A program made the translations under genes and the position numbers. 47,379 bases of DNA from Pirellula staleyi DSM 6068 (GTDB taxonomy: Bacteria > Planctomycetota > Planctomycetia > Pirellulales > Pirellulaceae): assembly GCA_945900945.1 (NCBI GenBank), contig CAMDKL010000027.1:1-47379 (forward strand), given 5' to 3'. Below, piece after piece: positions 1 to 7,801 of this stretch (positions within the stretch are counted from its first letter, which is position 1; the number at the start of each line of letters is the position of its first letter). Under the pieces are notes generated by a model. It was not told where the DNA came from. It saw only the letters and a program-made list of their open reading frames with translations, and did no database searches.

Positions 1-2
1 AG

Positions 3-500
3 CTTACGGACGACATCATGCGGCATTGGCTCGGAATTGAGCCACCGGCGTACCTCACCAGTTCTGCATCGCTGCACTTGCCCTTTTGCTCAAACAGCGA
101 AATAGAGCAGATCAATACTTTCGCCATCTGGCCAGTGATTCAGCGAGAATTGCAGTTGATGCGTTCGGTTCCAGAACGATTCTTGGATCGATCGATCGAT
201 TCACAAAGATGGCTATTGGAGTCGCATTCGCGTCAACTAGCTAATATTCCTCAGCGCGGTAAAAAGTTTAAATGGCACCGAGAGATTGCCAAAGTCAAGC
301 AGCAAATGGAAGCGGCCATTGAACCAAAGAAACAAGAGACCCGTTCCAAGCTTGAGATCCTGCATCGCGAGATTCAGCAGAACAAGATCCTAAAATCTCG
401 TGAGTATTCGTTCGTTCTCTTTGAAGAACAGGATGTCGTGGGTCGCCTGTCTAAGTTGGCGAACGCGGCATTCAACCAAGGGACGGAAGCGGGCAAGTAA
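3..500 (+). CDS. C-terminal part of an unidentified protein (5' end outside window)
   Basis: The reading frame is open from base 3 to a TAA at 498-500. The first in-frame ATG is at 18, but the residues before it (LTDDI) are also open and the ATG has no convincing ribosome binding site, so this is probably the tail of a larger gene starting before the window. The visible part, about 165 residues, is hydrophilic. Residues 70-140 are rich in Lys, Glu and Gln, suggesting helical and possibly coiled-coil structure. I see no membrane segment, catalytic motif or recognised domain, and I do not assign a function. It is followed by 237 bp of non-coding sequence before the next gene on the same strand. 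Confidence 0.5.
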   Translation, partial: LTDDIMRHWLGIEPPAYLTSSASLHLPFCSNSEIEQINTFAIWPVIQRELQLMRSVPERFLDRSIDSQRWLLESHSRQLANIPQRGKKFKWHREIAKVKQQMEAAIEPKKQETRSKLEILHREIQQNKILKSREYSFVLFEEQDVVGRLSKLANAAFNQGTEAGK

Positions 501-737
501 ACGACCCTTTTGGGCACTACTCTTTGTTCACCACATCGCAATCTCAAAACTCCGATGAATTGGAGCAATGGGCCCAAACGTCAGCCCGCGGTTGGTCCGA
601 GCATTCTGAATTCACCGAAATGATTTTGGTGTTCGCTCCCCTAGCAGCTCATGCCACCCCTGTTTCTTTTGCTGAGTGTATTCACTATGTTGAGCTAAGT
701 TATTGTCACGTATTTTCTTGGATTCGGAGAATGTTCG
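501..737. other. Intergenic region, no feature recognised
   Basis: These 237 bases separate the first gene from the secreted metallophosphatase/glycosidase-like gene. Short open frames cross the region but look random: they lack a binding site, have low-complexity composition and run into the next gene in another frame. The promoter of the downstream gene probably lies here. I could not identify convincing -10 and -35 boxes. Confidence 0.4.
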
Positions 738-2885
738 ATGTTGCGTTTGTTCCTCTCAACGCTTTTGCTCCTATTCACTTTTTTCGATTCGGCTCGAGCA
801 CAATCACTGCATTTTGCGGCAACGGGCTGTGGTCCTTACGCGCCGGACGAAGAACCATTACTCGAACATTATGTCGATCTTGTTAATCAGGATGGCAAAA
901 GCGATTTTTTAGTCCATCTTGGTGATGTTGTTACGGGCTCCAAGAAGAAATGGCCCGAATCTCAATACGCAACCGTTGCAAACATCTTGAAAAAGTCGAA
1001 GCGACCCGTATTCGTGGTCCTCGGAGATAATGAGTGGAATGACCTAGATAATCCAGACGAAGGACTTGAGTTTTGGAATCGCCAGTTTCGCGATTTCGAA
1101 AAGCATTTTACGAACACACCGCCACTCGAAAAGCAAAAAGCTCGTCCCGAAAATTTCGCCTTTGTTTCTAAAGGAGTGCTGGTGATTGGGCTGAACATCG
1201 TGGGTGGGAAGGTCCATGACCAAGCGGAATGGGCTACGCGATTGCAACAGGATGCGGACTGGGTTGCAGAACAATTTACTCGCCATCAATCGGATACGCG
1301 AGCAGCCGTTTTGCTCGCACAAGCTGCACCTGCAGGCACTCATGAACTTTTCTTCAAGCAACTTACCAAGAGCTGCCAAGAATGGGTCAAGCCGGTTCTA
1401 TACCTGCATGCCGACGGTCATGTCTGGCAAGTTGAGAAAGCGTGGCGAGCTCCCAATCTATGGCGTGTTCAAACAGATCAAGTAAAGCTCAACCCGCCGG
1501 TTCTTGTGACCGTTACCGAGGATCCCAACAATCCATTTATCTTCGATCGCAGACTGGATATCGGATCCCGCCGAGAATTGTTTGTCGACGATTTTCTCAT
1601 CGAACAGCATCGCGGTACTTACTTAAAGTTGCATCCACCGGAACCTGCGGATGTCGCACTCGTTTGCGATGCACCGTGGGAGGGAAACACGTCTGCATAT
1701 TACACGGTGTTTGCCGATGGAGATCGGTTTCGTATGTTCTATCGTGGCGCACATTTTGACGAGAAGATAAAGAAGACGACACATCCCGAATTCACTTGTT
1801 ATGCGGAAAGCAAAGATGGCATTCAATGGATAAAGCCGAAGCTTGGTATCGTCGAATTCCAAGGCTCGACAGACAACAACATTATTCTAGCCGGAGCAGG
1901 AACGCACAATTTTACACCATTTCTCGATGCAAATCCTGCTTGTCTGCCCGATGCCAAATACAAAGCCTTGGCCGGCGACTCCAAAGGGCTAAAGGCATAC
2001 AAGTCAGCAGATGGAGTGCATTGGACTCTGATGCAGGAAAAGGCTGTCATAACCAAAGGAGATTTCGATTCACAGAATCTAGCCTTCTGGCACCCAGTCC
2101 AAAAAAGGTATATTGCGTACCATCGCAAGGGTCGCGACGGGGTTCGCGATATCATGATGTCGGTCTCTGCCAACTTCTTAAACTGGAATGATCCAAGGTA
2201 TCTCGAGTACGGTGACGCTCCAAATGAACACCTCTATACGAATGCGATCCAGCCCTATTTCCGAGCACCCCACATGCTCATCGGATTCCCGACTCGCTTT
2301 CAACCGAAGAACGAGCAAGTAGAACCTGTTTTTATGACCAGTCGTGATGGATTGAGTTTCAAGCGTTGGAGTAAAGAACTCGTGCCAATCACGGCCCCCA
2401 AGGACCGTGACGGGAATCGAAGCAATTACATGACGAATGGGTTACTTCAACTGCCGGAACAGAATCGCGAATTGTCCGTCTATGCGACGGAGGCCTATTA
2501 TGCTGGCCCAGGAAGTCGCGTTCGCCGTTTCAGGTTGCGAACAGATGGATTTGTCTCAGTTTATGCAGACGCACCAACGAGTGAGTTCATTACCAAGCCG
2601 TTCACATTTTCGGGTAGCCAGCTCAAGGTTAACTTCGTTACTCGCGACGGCGGAGGCATTCGATTCGAGGTTCAAGACGAGGCAGGAAAGCCGCTAGTCG
2701 GATACGGACTTGCCGATTGTAAGCCGTTGGTTGGAGACCAGATCGAACAAACAGTCGCTTGGAATGGCACGCCTGGTAACTCTACAACCGATAATTCGTC
2801 CGTGGCGGCAATCCAGAACAAGCCCATTCGATTGCGAGTTGAATTGCAAAACGCTGACCTTTTCTCGATACGGTTTGGGGAATAA
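738..2885 (+). CDS. Secreted metallophosphatase-like / glycosidase-like two-domain protein
   Basis: This 715-residue protein begins with a signal peptide ending near residue 22 (hydrophobic core LSTLLLLFTFF, then ARA-QS). Residues 25-265 resemble a calcineurin-like phosphoesterase. They carry HLGDVV at 60-65, LGDNEWND at 95-102 and HADGHVW at 224-230, the usual order of metal-binding blocks. The first D-x-H block is not recognisable, so activity is uncertain. From about residue 279 a second domain opens with RRELFVDDFLIEQ, the start of a five-bladed glycosidase-like (GH32/43-like) domain common in planctomycetes, which runs to the C-terminus. The protein probably acts in the periplasm or outside the cell on a phosphorylated or sulfated sugar polymer, but that substrate is inferred from the domain pairing alone. 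The ATG at 738 is chosen because it directly precedes the signal peptide; an ATG at 731 is out of frame. Confidence 0.8.
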   Translation: MLRLFLSTLLLLFTFFDSARAQSLHFAATGCGPYAPDEEPLLEHYVDLVNQDGKSDFLVHLGDVVTGSKKKWPESQYATVANILKKSKRPVFVVLGDNEWNDLDNPDEGLEFWNRQFRDFEKHFTNTPPLEKQKARPENFAFVSKGVLVIGLNIVGGKVHDQAEWATRLQQDADWVAEQFTRHQSDTRAAVLLAQAAPAGTHELFFKQLTKSCQEWVKPVLYLHADGHVWQVEKAWRAPNLWRVQTDQVKLNPPVLVTVTEDPNNPFIFDRRLDIGSRRELFVDDFLIEQHRGTYLKLHPPEPADVALVCDAPWEGNTSAYYTVFADGDRFRMFYRGAHFDEKIKKTTHPEFTCYAESKDGIQWIKPKLGIVEFQGSTDNNIILAGAGTHNFTPFLDANPACLPDAKYKALAGDSKGLKAYKSADGVHWTLMQEKAVITKGDFDSQNLAFWHPVQKRYIAYHRKGRDGVRDIMMSVSANFLNWNDPRYLEYGDAPNEHLYTNAIQPYFRAPHMLIGFPTRFQPKNEQVEPVFMTSRDGLSFKRWSKELVPITAPKDRDGNRSNYMTNGLLQLPEQNRELSVYATEAYYAGPGSRVRRFRLRTDGFVSVYADAPTSEFITKPFTFSGSQLKVNFVTRDGGGIRFEVQDEAGKPLVGYGLADCKPLVGDQIEQTVAWNGTPGNSTTDNSSVAAIQNKPIRLRVELQNADLFSIRFGE

Positions 2886-2942
2886 TTTCGAACATCGTGT
2901 TCCCTTCGGCCTTAGCTTCAAAATCACCACCGGAGTTTGCAA

Positions 2943-3959
2943 TCCTTGTCTGACCTATGGAAAACCGATCGACGGCGTTTAACCGATCTTCTAGCGCCGT
3001 GGATGTTCGGTTGCTCACTGGCGTTCTTAGCCCTCGTTGCTGCAATCGTCGTTTTGGTGATCGATGTCCCACGCGTCAACGAGACCATTTCCAGCGATGA
3101 AGATTTCAAAACGTTGGTGGTTGCAGACCAATTGGTTCTGGAACGCGAGTTAGATTATGAATCTCACTCGCGCGGCTGGGGATTCGCCGTTGGCATCATG
3201 CTGCTCGGACTGTGGCCTGTGTTTTTTGCCGAGCTCCTCAAAGATTTCTGGCTACGCGATCGAAGCCTTCCGTTCTTCGTACAACATAGATTTGCATGGC
3301 TGTTTTGCGTCTTCCCACCGCTACGTTTGTGCCGACGCGATCGAGAAGAAGAGGACCGTATTTGGTTTCCCGTTTTGGGCTGGCAGAAAGCCAACTATCA
3401 ATTGCGGAAAAGGCTTGATCGGGCATTCAGCGTACCGATGGTTTTCGTCGCGCTATTGATCTTGCCGGTCTTGGTCTTGCAGTTTTTTTTTATGCAGGAG
3501 GTTGCAGAACACCCGTTGTTGCGATTCGTATTGCATTTTAACGCCGGGCTCATCTGGTTCTGCTTCGCATTCGAGTTCATCGTGATGGTTTCTGTCGCTC
3601 AAAGTAAGTTCAAGTACTGCAAGCAACACTGGCTCGATCTGTTAATCATCATCCTGCCACTGGTTTCCTTTCTTCGTACGCTTCAATCGCTGCGCGCCAC
3701 GAAGCTCTTGAAAGCCGCAAAACTGCAGCAGATCGCTCGGCTCGTTCGGGTCTACCGTTTGCGTGGCCTCTCCATGCGTGGCTTCCGTGCGCTCCTACTG
3801 CTTGAGGTCTTGAATCGTGTAGTGCCTACCGCTAAGGAAAAACGCCTTAAACGACTCCGGGAGGAACTAGAGGAAAAGGTACATGAAATCGAGGACCTTC
3901 GAAAGCAGATTGCGGTGCTCGAGGAACAGCAACGGGTACCTGACCGGACGATGGGCTGA
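2943..3959 (+). CDS. Membrane protein with voltage-sensor-like S1-S4 and C-terminal coiled coil, no pore
   Basis: About 338 residues. Numbering here is from the upstream TTG at 2937; the TTG at 2943 is preferred because GGAG at 2932-2935 lies 7 bases upstream. Hydrophobic helices lie at 21-43 and 81-101. A second group at 166-186, 195-220 (with Glu213) and 231-245 (with Asp234) is followed by a basic helix at 247-276 with Lys or Arg at every third position over two stretches. This is the S1-S4 pattern of voltage-gated channels, including the Trp-x-Asp start of S3. No S5-pore-S6 follows. Instead residues 298-333 form a charged coiled coil. The protein probably sits in the cytoplasmic membrane and may dimerise. 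It could be a proton channel, a regulator of another protein, or a non-conducting relic. It follows the previous gene by about 55 bases and may be co-transcribed with it. Confidence 0.7.
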   Translation, partial: SLSDLWKTDRRRLTDLLAPWMFGCSLAFLALVAAIVVLVIDVPRVNETISSDEDFKTLVVADQLVLERELDYESHSRGWGFAVGIMLLGLWPVFFAELLKDFWLRDRSLPFFVQHRFAWLFCVFPPLRLCRRDREEEDRIWFPVLGWQKANYQLRKRLDRAFSVPMVFVALLILPVLVLQFFFMQEVAEHPLLRFVLHFNAGLIWFCFAFEFIVMVSVAQSKFKYCKQHWLDLLIIILPLVSFLRTLQSLRATKLLKAAKLQQIARLVRVYRLRGLSMRGFRALLLLEVLNRVVPTAKEKRLKRLREELEEKVHEIEDLRKQIAVLEEQQRVPDRTMG

Positions 3960-4093
3960 CGCCAAATGTCTACATCATTTCATCCTTTCAGGACTAAGAT
4001 ACAATACGCTGCTCATAACGCTAGCTTTCCGGAATGTTTGAATCGTACAGGTCGATTTTCTTGTCAAATTGAGGCGTATGGAACCGAGTGCAA

Positions 4094-4849
4094 ATGGAAA
4101 TGGAAAAACGAGCTGAGCATGAAAGAACCGATGACGCCAGAACGTTTCATTGTCAACTCCGCCAATTGATCGCAGCCAAGATCCCTATTTGTTTGGATCC
4201 TCGCGATGGCGGTACGTCTGCGCGTTCGATGGAGATGATTCATGCTCGGTTCGAATCCCACATTCAATGCCAAGGTACGATCGAAAGCTACATGTTGGAT
4301 ACAGCGTTGCCAGCCCCCTACCGAATCGCTATGGGACAATGGCTTCAGGGATCTCCGTCCGAAGCACTCGACCGTTTGACCGTCGGTGCCGAAGGCCAAA
4401 GGTTTTTCAAAAACGCAGTTGGCTTTGTGTTCTTGCAGGCCTCGCTCATCCTTGGATCCGTGTTCTTGGGAATGGTTGGCATTTGCTTCTGGCTGCTACC
4501 AAAAATGGAGCAACTGCAGGCGGACTCCTTTGTTGAACCTGGACCGTGTTTGAGACTGCTCACCCTAGTGAGAGACACTCTGCCGATCTGGGGATTGCTG
4601 ATACTTGCATTGGCCTGCATCGCATTATTATTCCACCGAAGACTTTTACGACGAGTGATGGCACGAATGGCTCCGATGCGTGAAGACTCCTACGCACTGT
4701 CCGATTTCCAAGGTCTTTTTTCCAGGCCAGTCCGTTTTCAATGGTTGGTTAGTCTGGTTGTTATCTTATGTGGAGGCTGCGTGCTGCTTCAGGCTCTTAG
4801 CGTGTTAGGGGTAACAATCGAACTACTAATGCAACTGGTAACTTCGTGA
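4094..4849 (+). CDS. GspF/PilC-like inner-membrane platform protein, degenerate
   Basis: 251 residues from the ATG at 4094 (a GTG at 4088 and ATG at 4100 are alternatives). The N-terminal 110 residues resemble the first cytoplasmic GspF domain, with the block FHCQLRQLIAAKIPI near the start. Membrane helices follow at about 113-140 and 163-185, then a short cytoplasmic stretch and a C-terminal helix pair at about 213-245. GspF proteins form the inner-membrane platform of type II secretion systems and type IV pili, where they connect the ATPase to the growing pseudopilus. The second GspF domain is much shortened here. The stop codon overlaps the ATG of the next gene (TGATG at 4847-4851), indicating translational coupling. 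It is the first gene of the pilus-like cassette that runs to 8649. No GspE ATPase is present in the window. Confidence 0.6.
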   Translation: MEMEKRAEHERTDDARTFHCQLRQLIAAKIPICLDPRDGGTSARSMEMIHARFESHIQCQGTIESYMLDTALPAPYRIAMGQWLQGSPSEALDRLTVGAEGQRFFKNAVGFVFLQASLILGSVFLGMVGICFWLLPKMEQLQADSFVEPGPCLRLLTLVRDTLPIWGLLILALACIALLFHRRLLRRVMARMAPMREDSYALSDFQGLFSRPVRFQWLVSLVVILCGGCVLLQALSVLGVTIELLMQLVTS

Positions 4850-5332
4850 TGCAATCCACAGGTTCCAATCACAATGAGGCAGCGACACCGCCCTTGGTTT
4901 ATCTTCAAAGGATCGACGAGGCGCTCGAGCATAGAAATGAAATCATCGAGCAATTGAAGTCGATGCGGCTTGCTCCCGAGTCGCTCGGATTTCGGTCCGA
5001 AATCGATGCCTTCATTGCAGCTCTGCAGGGCGATTCGGACGCAAAACAGTTTATCATGGAAGGTGGCTTGGCGACATGGATGCCCTTCCGCCGCAGCCTT
5101 TCCACCAATAGTTATCGATTCCTTGCGAGAGAATGGATTGACGCGGGGAGATCGACAGTGCACCGCCGAACTATTGAATGAGTTGGGGGTTCTCTATTGC
5201 GAACGAGCCCGACACCGACAGGAGTTGATGTTAAAATTCTTGCAACCATTGTTCATACTACTGATCGGGGGAGGCGTTGCGCTCGTAGCACTAACCTTGT
5301 TTCTTCCTTTGATTTCGTTACTTACTGGTTGA
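4849..5332 (+). pseudogene. GspF-like protein, apparently split by a one-base frameshift
   Basis: Two overlapping frames together read like the second half of a GspF protein. The first frame starts at ATG 4849 (TGATG overlap with the upstream gene) and stays open to 5181. It encodes a hydrophilic helical stretch ending GGLATWMP. The second frame, open to the TGA at 5330-5332, encodes AAFPPIVIDSLREN and then a C-terminal hydrophobic helix, the classic GspF ending with the FPP block and a terminal membrane segment. Moving from frame one to frame two means skipping one base. An extra T in CCCTTCC at 5083-5089 would reconcile them, giving WMPSAAAFPP. This could be a real pseudogene, a programmed shift, a sequencing error, or two overlapping genes (4849-5181 and 4970-5332). 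Confidence 0.55.
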
Positions 5333-5354
5333 TTTCACTTGGTGAGTTTGCCGT

Positions 5355-6449
5355 ATGCGTTCGAGTCGTTCCAAATCGATATCCTGGTTTTCGCGATGGA
5401 CACTTACGCCCACATTGATGCGCGAGGATCCAATCGCGGTTCGGCACTCACTGTTGCGACTCCTTGCGGTGGCTGATCGCCACTCGCTCGACGTGCATCG
5501 AGCCCTTGAATTGTTTTCTCAGGAGCATTGGGGACTGCACCGATGGCGATTGGAAGGATTGCTGCTAAGTCTCAAAAAAGAAAAGACTCTTATGGAGGCG
5601 ATAGCAACGAACCCGAGTTGCGTTGGTGAACAAGCGATGCTTGCGATTCGACTCGGCACCGCGACAGGAACGCTTCCGGCGGCTTGGAAGGAGTTGACCC
5701 TATGGGAGCGACCTATCCATACTGAGGCTGCGAAACTATGGCGAAGCAGCAAAACATATTGGTCGACAGTGGCGCTCGTGATGATTGTGGTTTCTTCTTT
5801 TTTCGCATGGAGTCTCGCACCGCAGTTTCGATCCGTAGTTCGGGACTTCGAACTCGACAACTACGTAGCGTCCTTCCTGGCGCAGGAGTTGGATAGGATT
5901 ATTTTTGGATTGCTTGCCGGATTGCCCTTGTTCGTGGCCCTTTGGATCGCATGGCATGCGGCAACACGGCACCCAAAAAGTTGGCTACGCTTCTTTACGG
6001 CGCGGGGACGTGGTGAACGAGCCGTTCGCGAAGCTGGTTTCTGGCGCCTCTTAGCCATGAATCTTGCCTCGGGTGTTTCGGCAAAATCGTCGATCGAACA
6101 CATGGCTAGCCTCCATGAGGATGCTCGAATGCGCCAACAGCTAACCATCGCTAGCGAATCGATCTCGAAAGGGAACGATGAATGGCAGAGCTTGGTCAAT
6201 GCAAAACTATTGCATCCGATCGAGCGCGACGCCATCGCCGCAACGAACAACCCCGAGGTGCAAGCGTGGACGCTGCGGCATCTCGCACTTCGAAGACGTG
6301 AGAACTTGCACTTTGACGCATTGCGAAGGAACATGTGGATTCAACCTATCATCACCTTGCTGTTCGGGTCATTTGTGCTCGCGATAGCGTATGCTGTATT
6401 TTCAACGTTAACCCAAATGATTCTCGCCATGGCCGAAAGGTACGGCTAG
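5355..6449 (+). CDS. GspF/PilC-like inner-membrane platform protein
   Basis: 364 residues from ATG 5355, close to the usual size of GspF (about 400). Two helical cytoplasmic domains are visible, at about 25-125 and 225-330. Membrane helices lie between them at about 138-158 and 185-203, and one closes the protein at about 335-357. Such proteins anchor the assembly ATPase and feed pilin subunits into the pilus or pseudopilus. Sequence identity to textbook GspF is low: the usual Gly-Glu pair and FPP block are not clear, and 'WGLHRWRLEGLLLSLKKEKTLMEAI' occupies the expected Gly-x-Ser-Leu position. It lies 22 bases after the frameshifted GspF-like gene and 2 bases before a pilin gene, so it is part of the same transcript. 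The planctomycete lineage often has such diverged platform genes beside pseudopilins. Confidence 0.65.
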   Translation: MRSSRSKSISWFSRWTLTPTLMREDPIAVRHSLLRLLAVADRHSLDVHRALELFSQEHWGLHRWRLEGLLLSLKKEKTLMEAIATNPSCVGEQAMLAIRLGTATGTLPAAWKELTLWERPIHTEAAKLWRSSKTYWSTVALVMIVVSSFFAWSLAPQFRSVVRDFELDNYVASFLAQELDRIIFGLLAGLPLFVALWIAWHAATRHPKSWLRFFTARGRGERAVREAGFWRLLAMNLASGVSAKSSIEHMASLHEDARMRQQLTIASESISKGNDEWQSLVNAKLLHPIERDAIAATNNPEVQAWTLRHLALRRRENLHFDALRRNMWIQPIITLLFGSFVLAIAYAVFSTLTQMILAMAERYG

Positions 6450-6451
6450 TC

Positions 6452-6865
6452 ATGCAACAACACCGAGGATTTACGAAGATCGAAATGCTCGTTGCGGCAA
6501 CCCTTTTGACAACGATGTTTGCGATCGCTACTCCACTCTTTTCCCGACTCAATCAAGTTTGGCATTCAACGCGATGGTATCAACTAGCATCGCAAGAACT
6601 GATGAACCAGATGGAGTCGTTGACACAATTGTCGCGCGAGGAGTGCGACAATGCTATAGAGCAACTCGCGATTGCGCCGGAAATTCTTGCCGCTATTCCC
6701 GGGGCTGAATTGACTGGCAAGCGGGAGCCGTCGACAGATGGCGATCGGATCGTCCTTTCCTTTCAGTTGCCGGAGTCGGTGCGATCTGAACCGATCGTGC
6801 TGGTGGGGTGGTTGCACGGCAAAGTATTGCACGGCAAAGTATTGAATAGTGGAGTGATGCCATGA
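6452..6865 (+). CDS. Prepilin-like (pseudopilin) protein
   Basis: 137 residues from ATG 6452, two bases after the stop of the GspF-like gene; longer upstream starts would overlap that gene and add a non-pilin leader. The N-terminus reads RGFTKIEMLVAATLL, a type IV prepilin signal: Gly before the cleavage site, Phe at +1, Glu at +5, then a hydrophobic helix to about residue 30. A prepilin peptidase would cut after Gly6. The rest is a small soluble head. Near the C-terminus five residues, HGKVL, are duplicated by an exact 15-bp tandem repeat at 6815-6844. The stop overlaps the next start (ATGA at 6862-6865). It is probably a minor pseudopilin of a type II secretion-like or type IV pilus-like machine. 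Confidence 0.75.
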   Translation: MQQHRGFTKIEMLVAATLLTTMFAIATPLFSRLNQVWHSTRWYQLASQELMNQMESLTQLSREECDNAIEQLAIAPEILAAIPGAELTGKREPSTDGDRIVLSFQLPESVRSEPIVLVGWLHGKVLHGKVLNSGVMP

Positions 6866-7383
6866 AGCGGAATGGTTCCACTCTGATCGAGTTAGCGCTT
6901 ACCCTCCCAATATTTACAGCCTTGTTGGTTTTGGCTATCGGCGGTGTGCATCAGGTCATGCGAGTATCTCGGCTCGCCAAGGACCGCGGCCAAATCGCAT
7001 ATGGTTTAGCCCGATTGGAGCAATCGATCCGTTCGGACGTTCATCAAGCGAATTTCGCCAAAGTGGAACGGGATGAAAAAGCGGATTTGCTGTCGCTGCA
7101 TCTTGCGTTGCCTGATGACACCCGCATCGTCTACCGTGTTCGGTCGACGCGCATCGAACGTGAGCACCATGACACATCGGGAAAGACCCGTGCTGATTCC
7201 TTCACATTGTTTTCGGAGAACAAGGTCCTGGTGGAAGTCGAAGAGAACCGAACCGTTTCGATTTCGATTCATCGTGTGCATCGAGACCATACGAATGCCG
7301 ATCGATTGGAGCTGTTCGTTCGATCGAAAATAGGACGGCCCCATTTGCTGGTGCCCACGGAAAAAGGACGGAAAGATGAATAA
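6862..7383 (+). CDS. Prepilin-like (pseudopilin) protein
   Basis: 173 residues, starting at an ATG that overlaps the previous stop. The N-terminus KRNGSTLIELALTLPIF matches the prepilin signal (Gly, then Ser-Thr-Leu-Ile-Glu with the conserved Glu at +5) followed by a membrane helix to about residue 30. The head domain of about 140 residues is rich in charged residues and predicted beta strands. Spacing and overlap with both neighbours show it belongs to the same coupled operon. Minor pseudopilins of this size (GspJ/GspI-like) usually form the tip complex of the pseudopilus, but I cannot assign the exact class from sequence alone. Its last codons overlap the next gene by 8 bases (7376-7383). 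Confidence 0.75.
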   Translation: MKRNGSTLIELALTLPIFTALLVLAIGGVHQVMRVSRLAKDRGQIAYGLARLEQSIRSDVHQANFAKVERDEKADLLSLHLALPDDTRIVYRVRSTRIEREHHDTSGKTRADSFTLFSENKVLVEVEENRTVSISIHRVHRDHTNADRLELFVRSKIGRPHLLVPTEKGRKDE

Positions 7384-7801
7384 ACGGCGATCCAAGCGAG
7401 CTGGCTATATGCTAGTGGCGGTGCTAGCGTGTTTGAGCCTAGTGATGGCGTTAACGATTGCTGCGGTACAAACGGCACTGCGCATGCGCCGCGAGGTTAG
7501 AAAGCAACACTTGGTGTCTCAAACCAGTTTATTATGCGAGACGGGGCTTACTCGAGCTGCCGACCGTCAGCGAGACCCCAACTATTCTGGCGAAACATGG
7601 AGCCCTTTACTCCCTGAGTTTCCAGGCAAGCGAGCGGAGGTGAGTATCGTTTTTCTCGAACGCAGTCCGAATCGATGCATGGTGCAAGTGACCGCAGTTC
7701 TCGACGATATTCAAACAAAAAACAATCGAGTGCAGCGAACACTCACAACATATCTCATTAACGAGTCACAGTCTGAATTACCTAAAGGAGAAATCCCATG
7801 A
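7376..7801 (+). CDS. Pseudopilin-like membrane-anchored protein (PilX/GspK-like position)
   Basis: 141 residues from ATG 7376, overlapping the previous gene by 8 bases. The N-terminus is basic (MNKRRSKRAGYML), followed by a hydrophobic helix at about 10-33 (VAVLACLSLVMALTIAAV), like PilX or GspK proteins, which often lack the canonical Glu5. The head is about 105 residues long, with the Cys pair Cys53/Cys101 as the only notable residues. The family is not certain. Its place between two clear pilin genes and its shape support a minor pilin role. The stop overlaps the start of the DUF1559 gene (ATGA at 7798-7801), and its last codons contain the strong ribosome binding site of that gene. Confidence 0.65.
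   Translation: MNKRRSKRAGYMLVAVLACLSLVMALTIAAVQTALRMRREVRKQHLVSQTSLLCETGLTRAADRQRDPNYSGETWSPLLPEFPGKRAEVSIVFLERSPNRCMVQVTAVLDDIQTKNNRVQRTLTTYLINESQSELPKGEIP
7785..7790 (+). promoter_or_regulatory. Strong ribosome binding site of the DUF1559 pilin gene
   Basis: AAGGAG ends 7 bases before the ATG at 7798. It is the best Shine-Dalgarno sequence in this operon and fixes the start of the DUF1559 gene, although the upstream stop also overlaps it. It may allow the main pilin to be made in larger amounts than the minor pilins. Confidence 0.6.

Noticed and set aside
187-202. GATCGATCGATCGATT run
   Set aside because: A short simple repeat in a coding frame; too short to interpret.
524-886. Open frame of 120 codons overlapping the start of the metallophosphatase/glycosidase-like gene
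   Set aside because: No binding site, no recognisable motif, and it runs out of frame through the signal peptide region of a clear gene.
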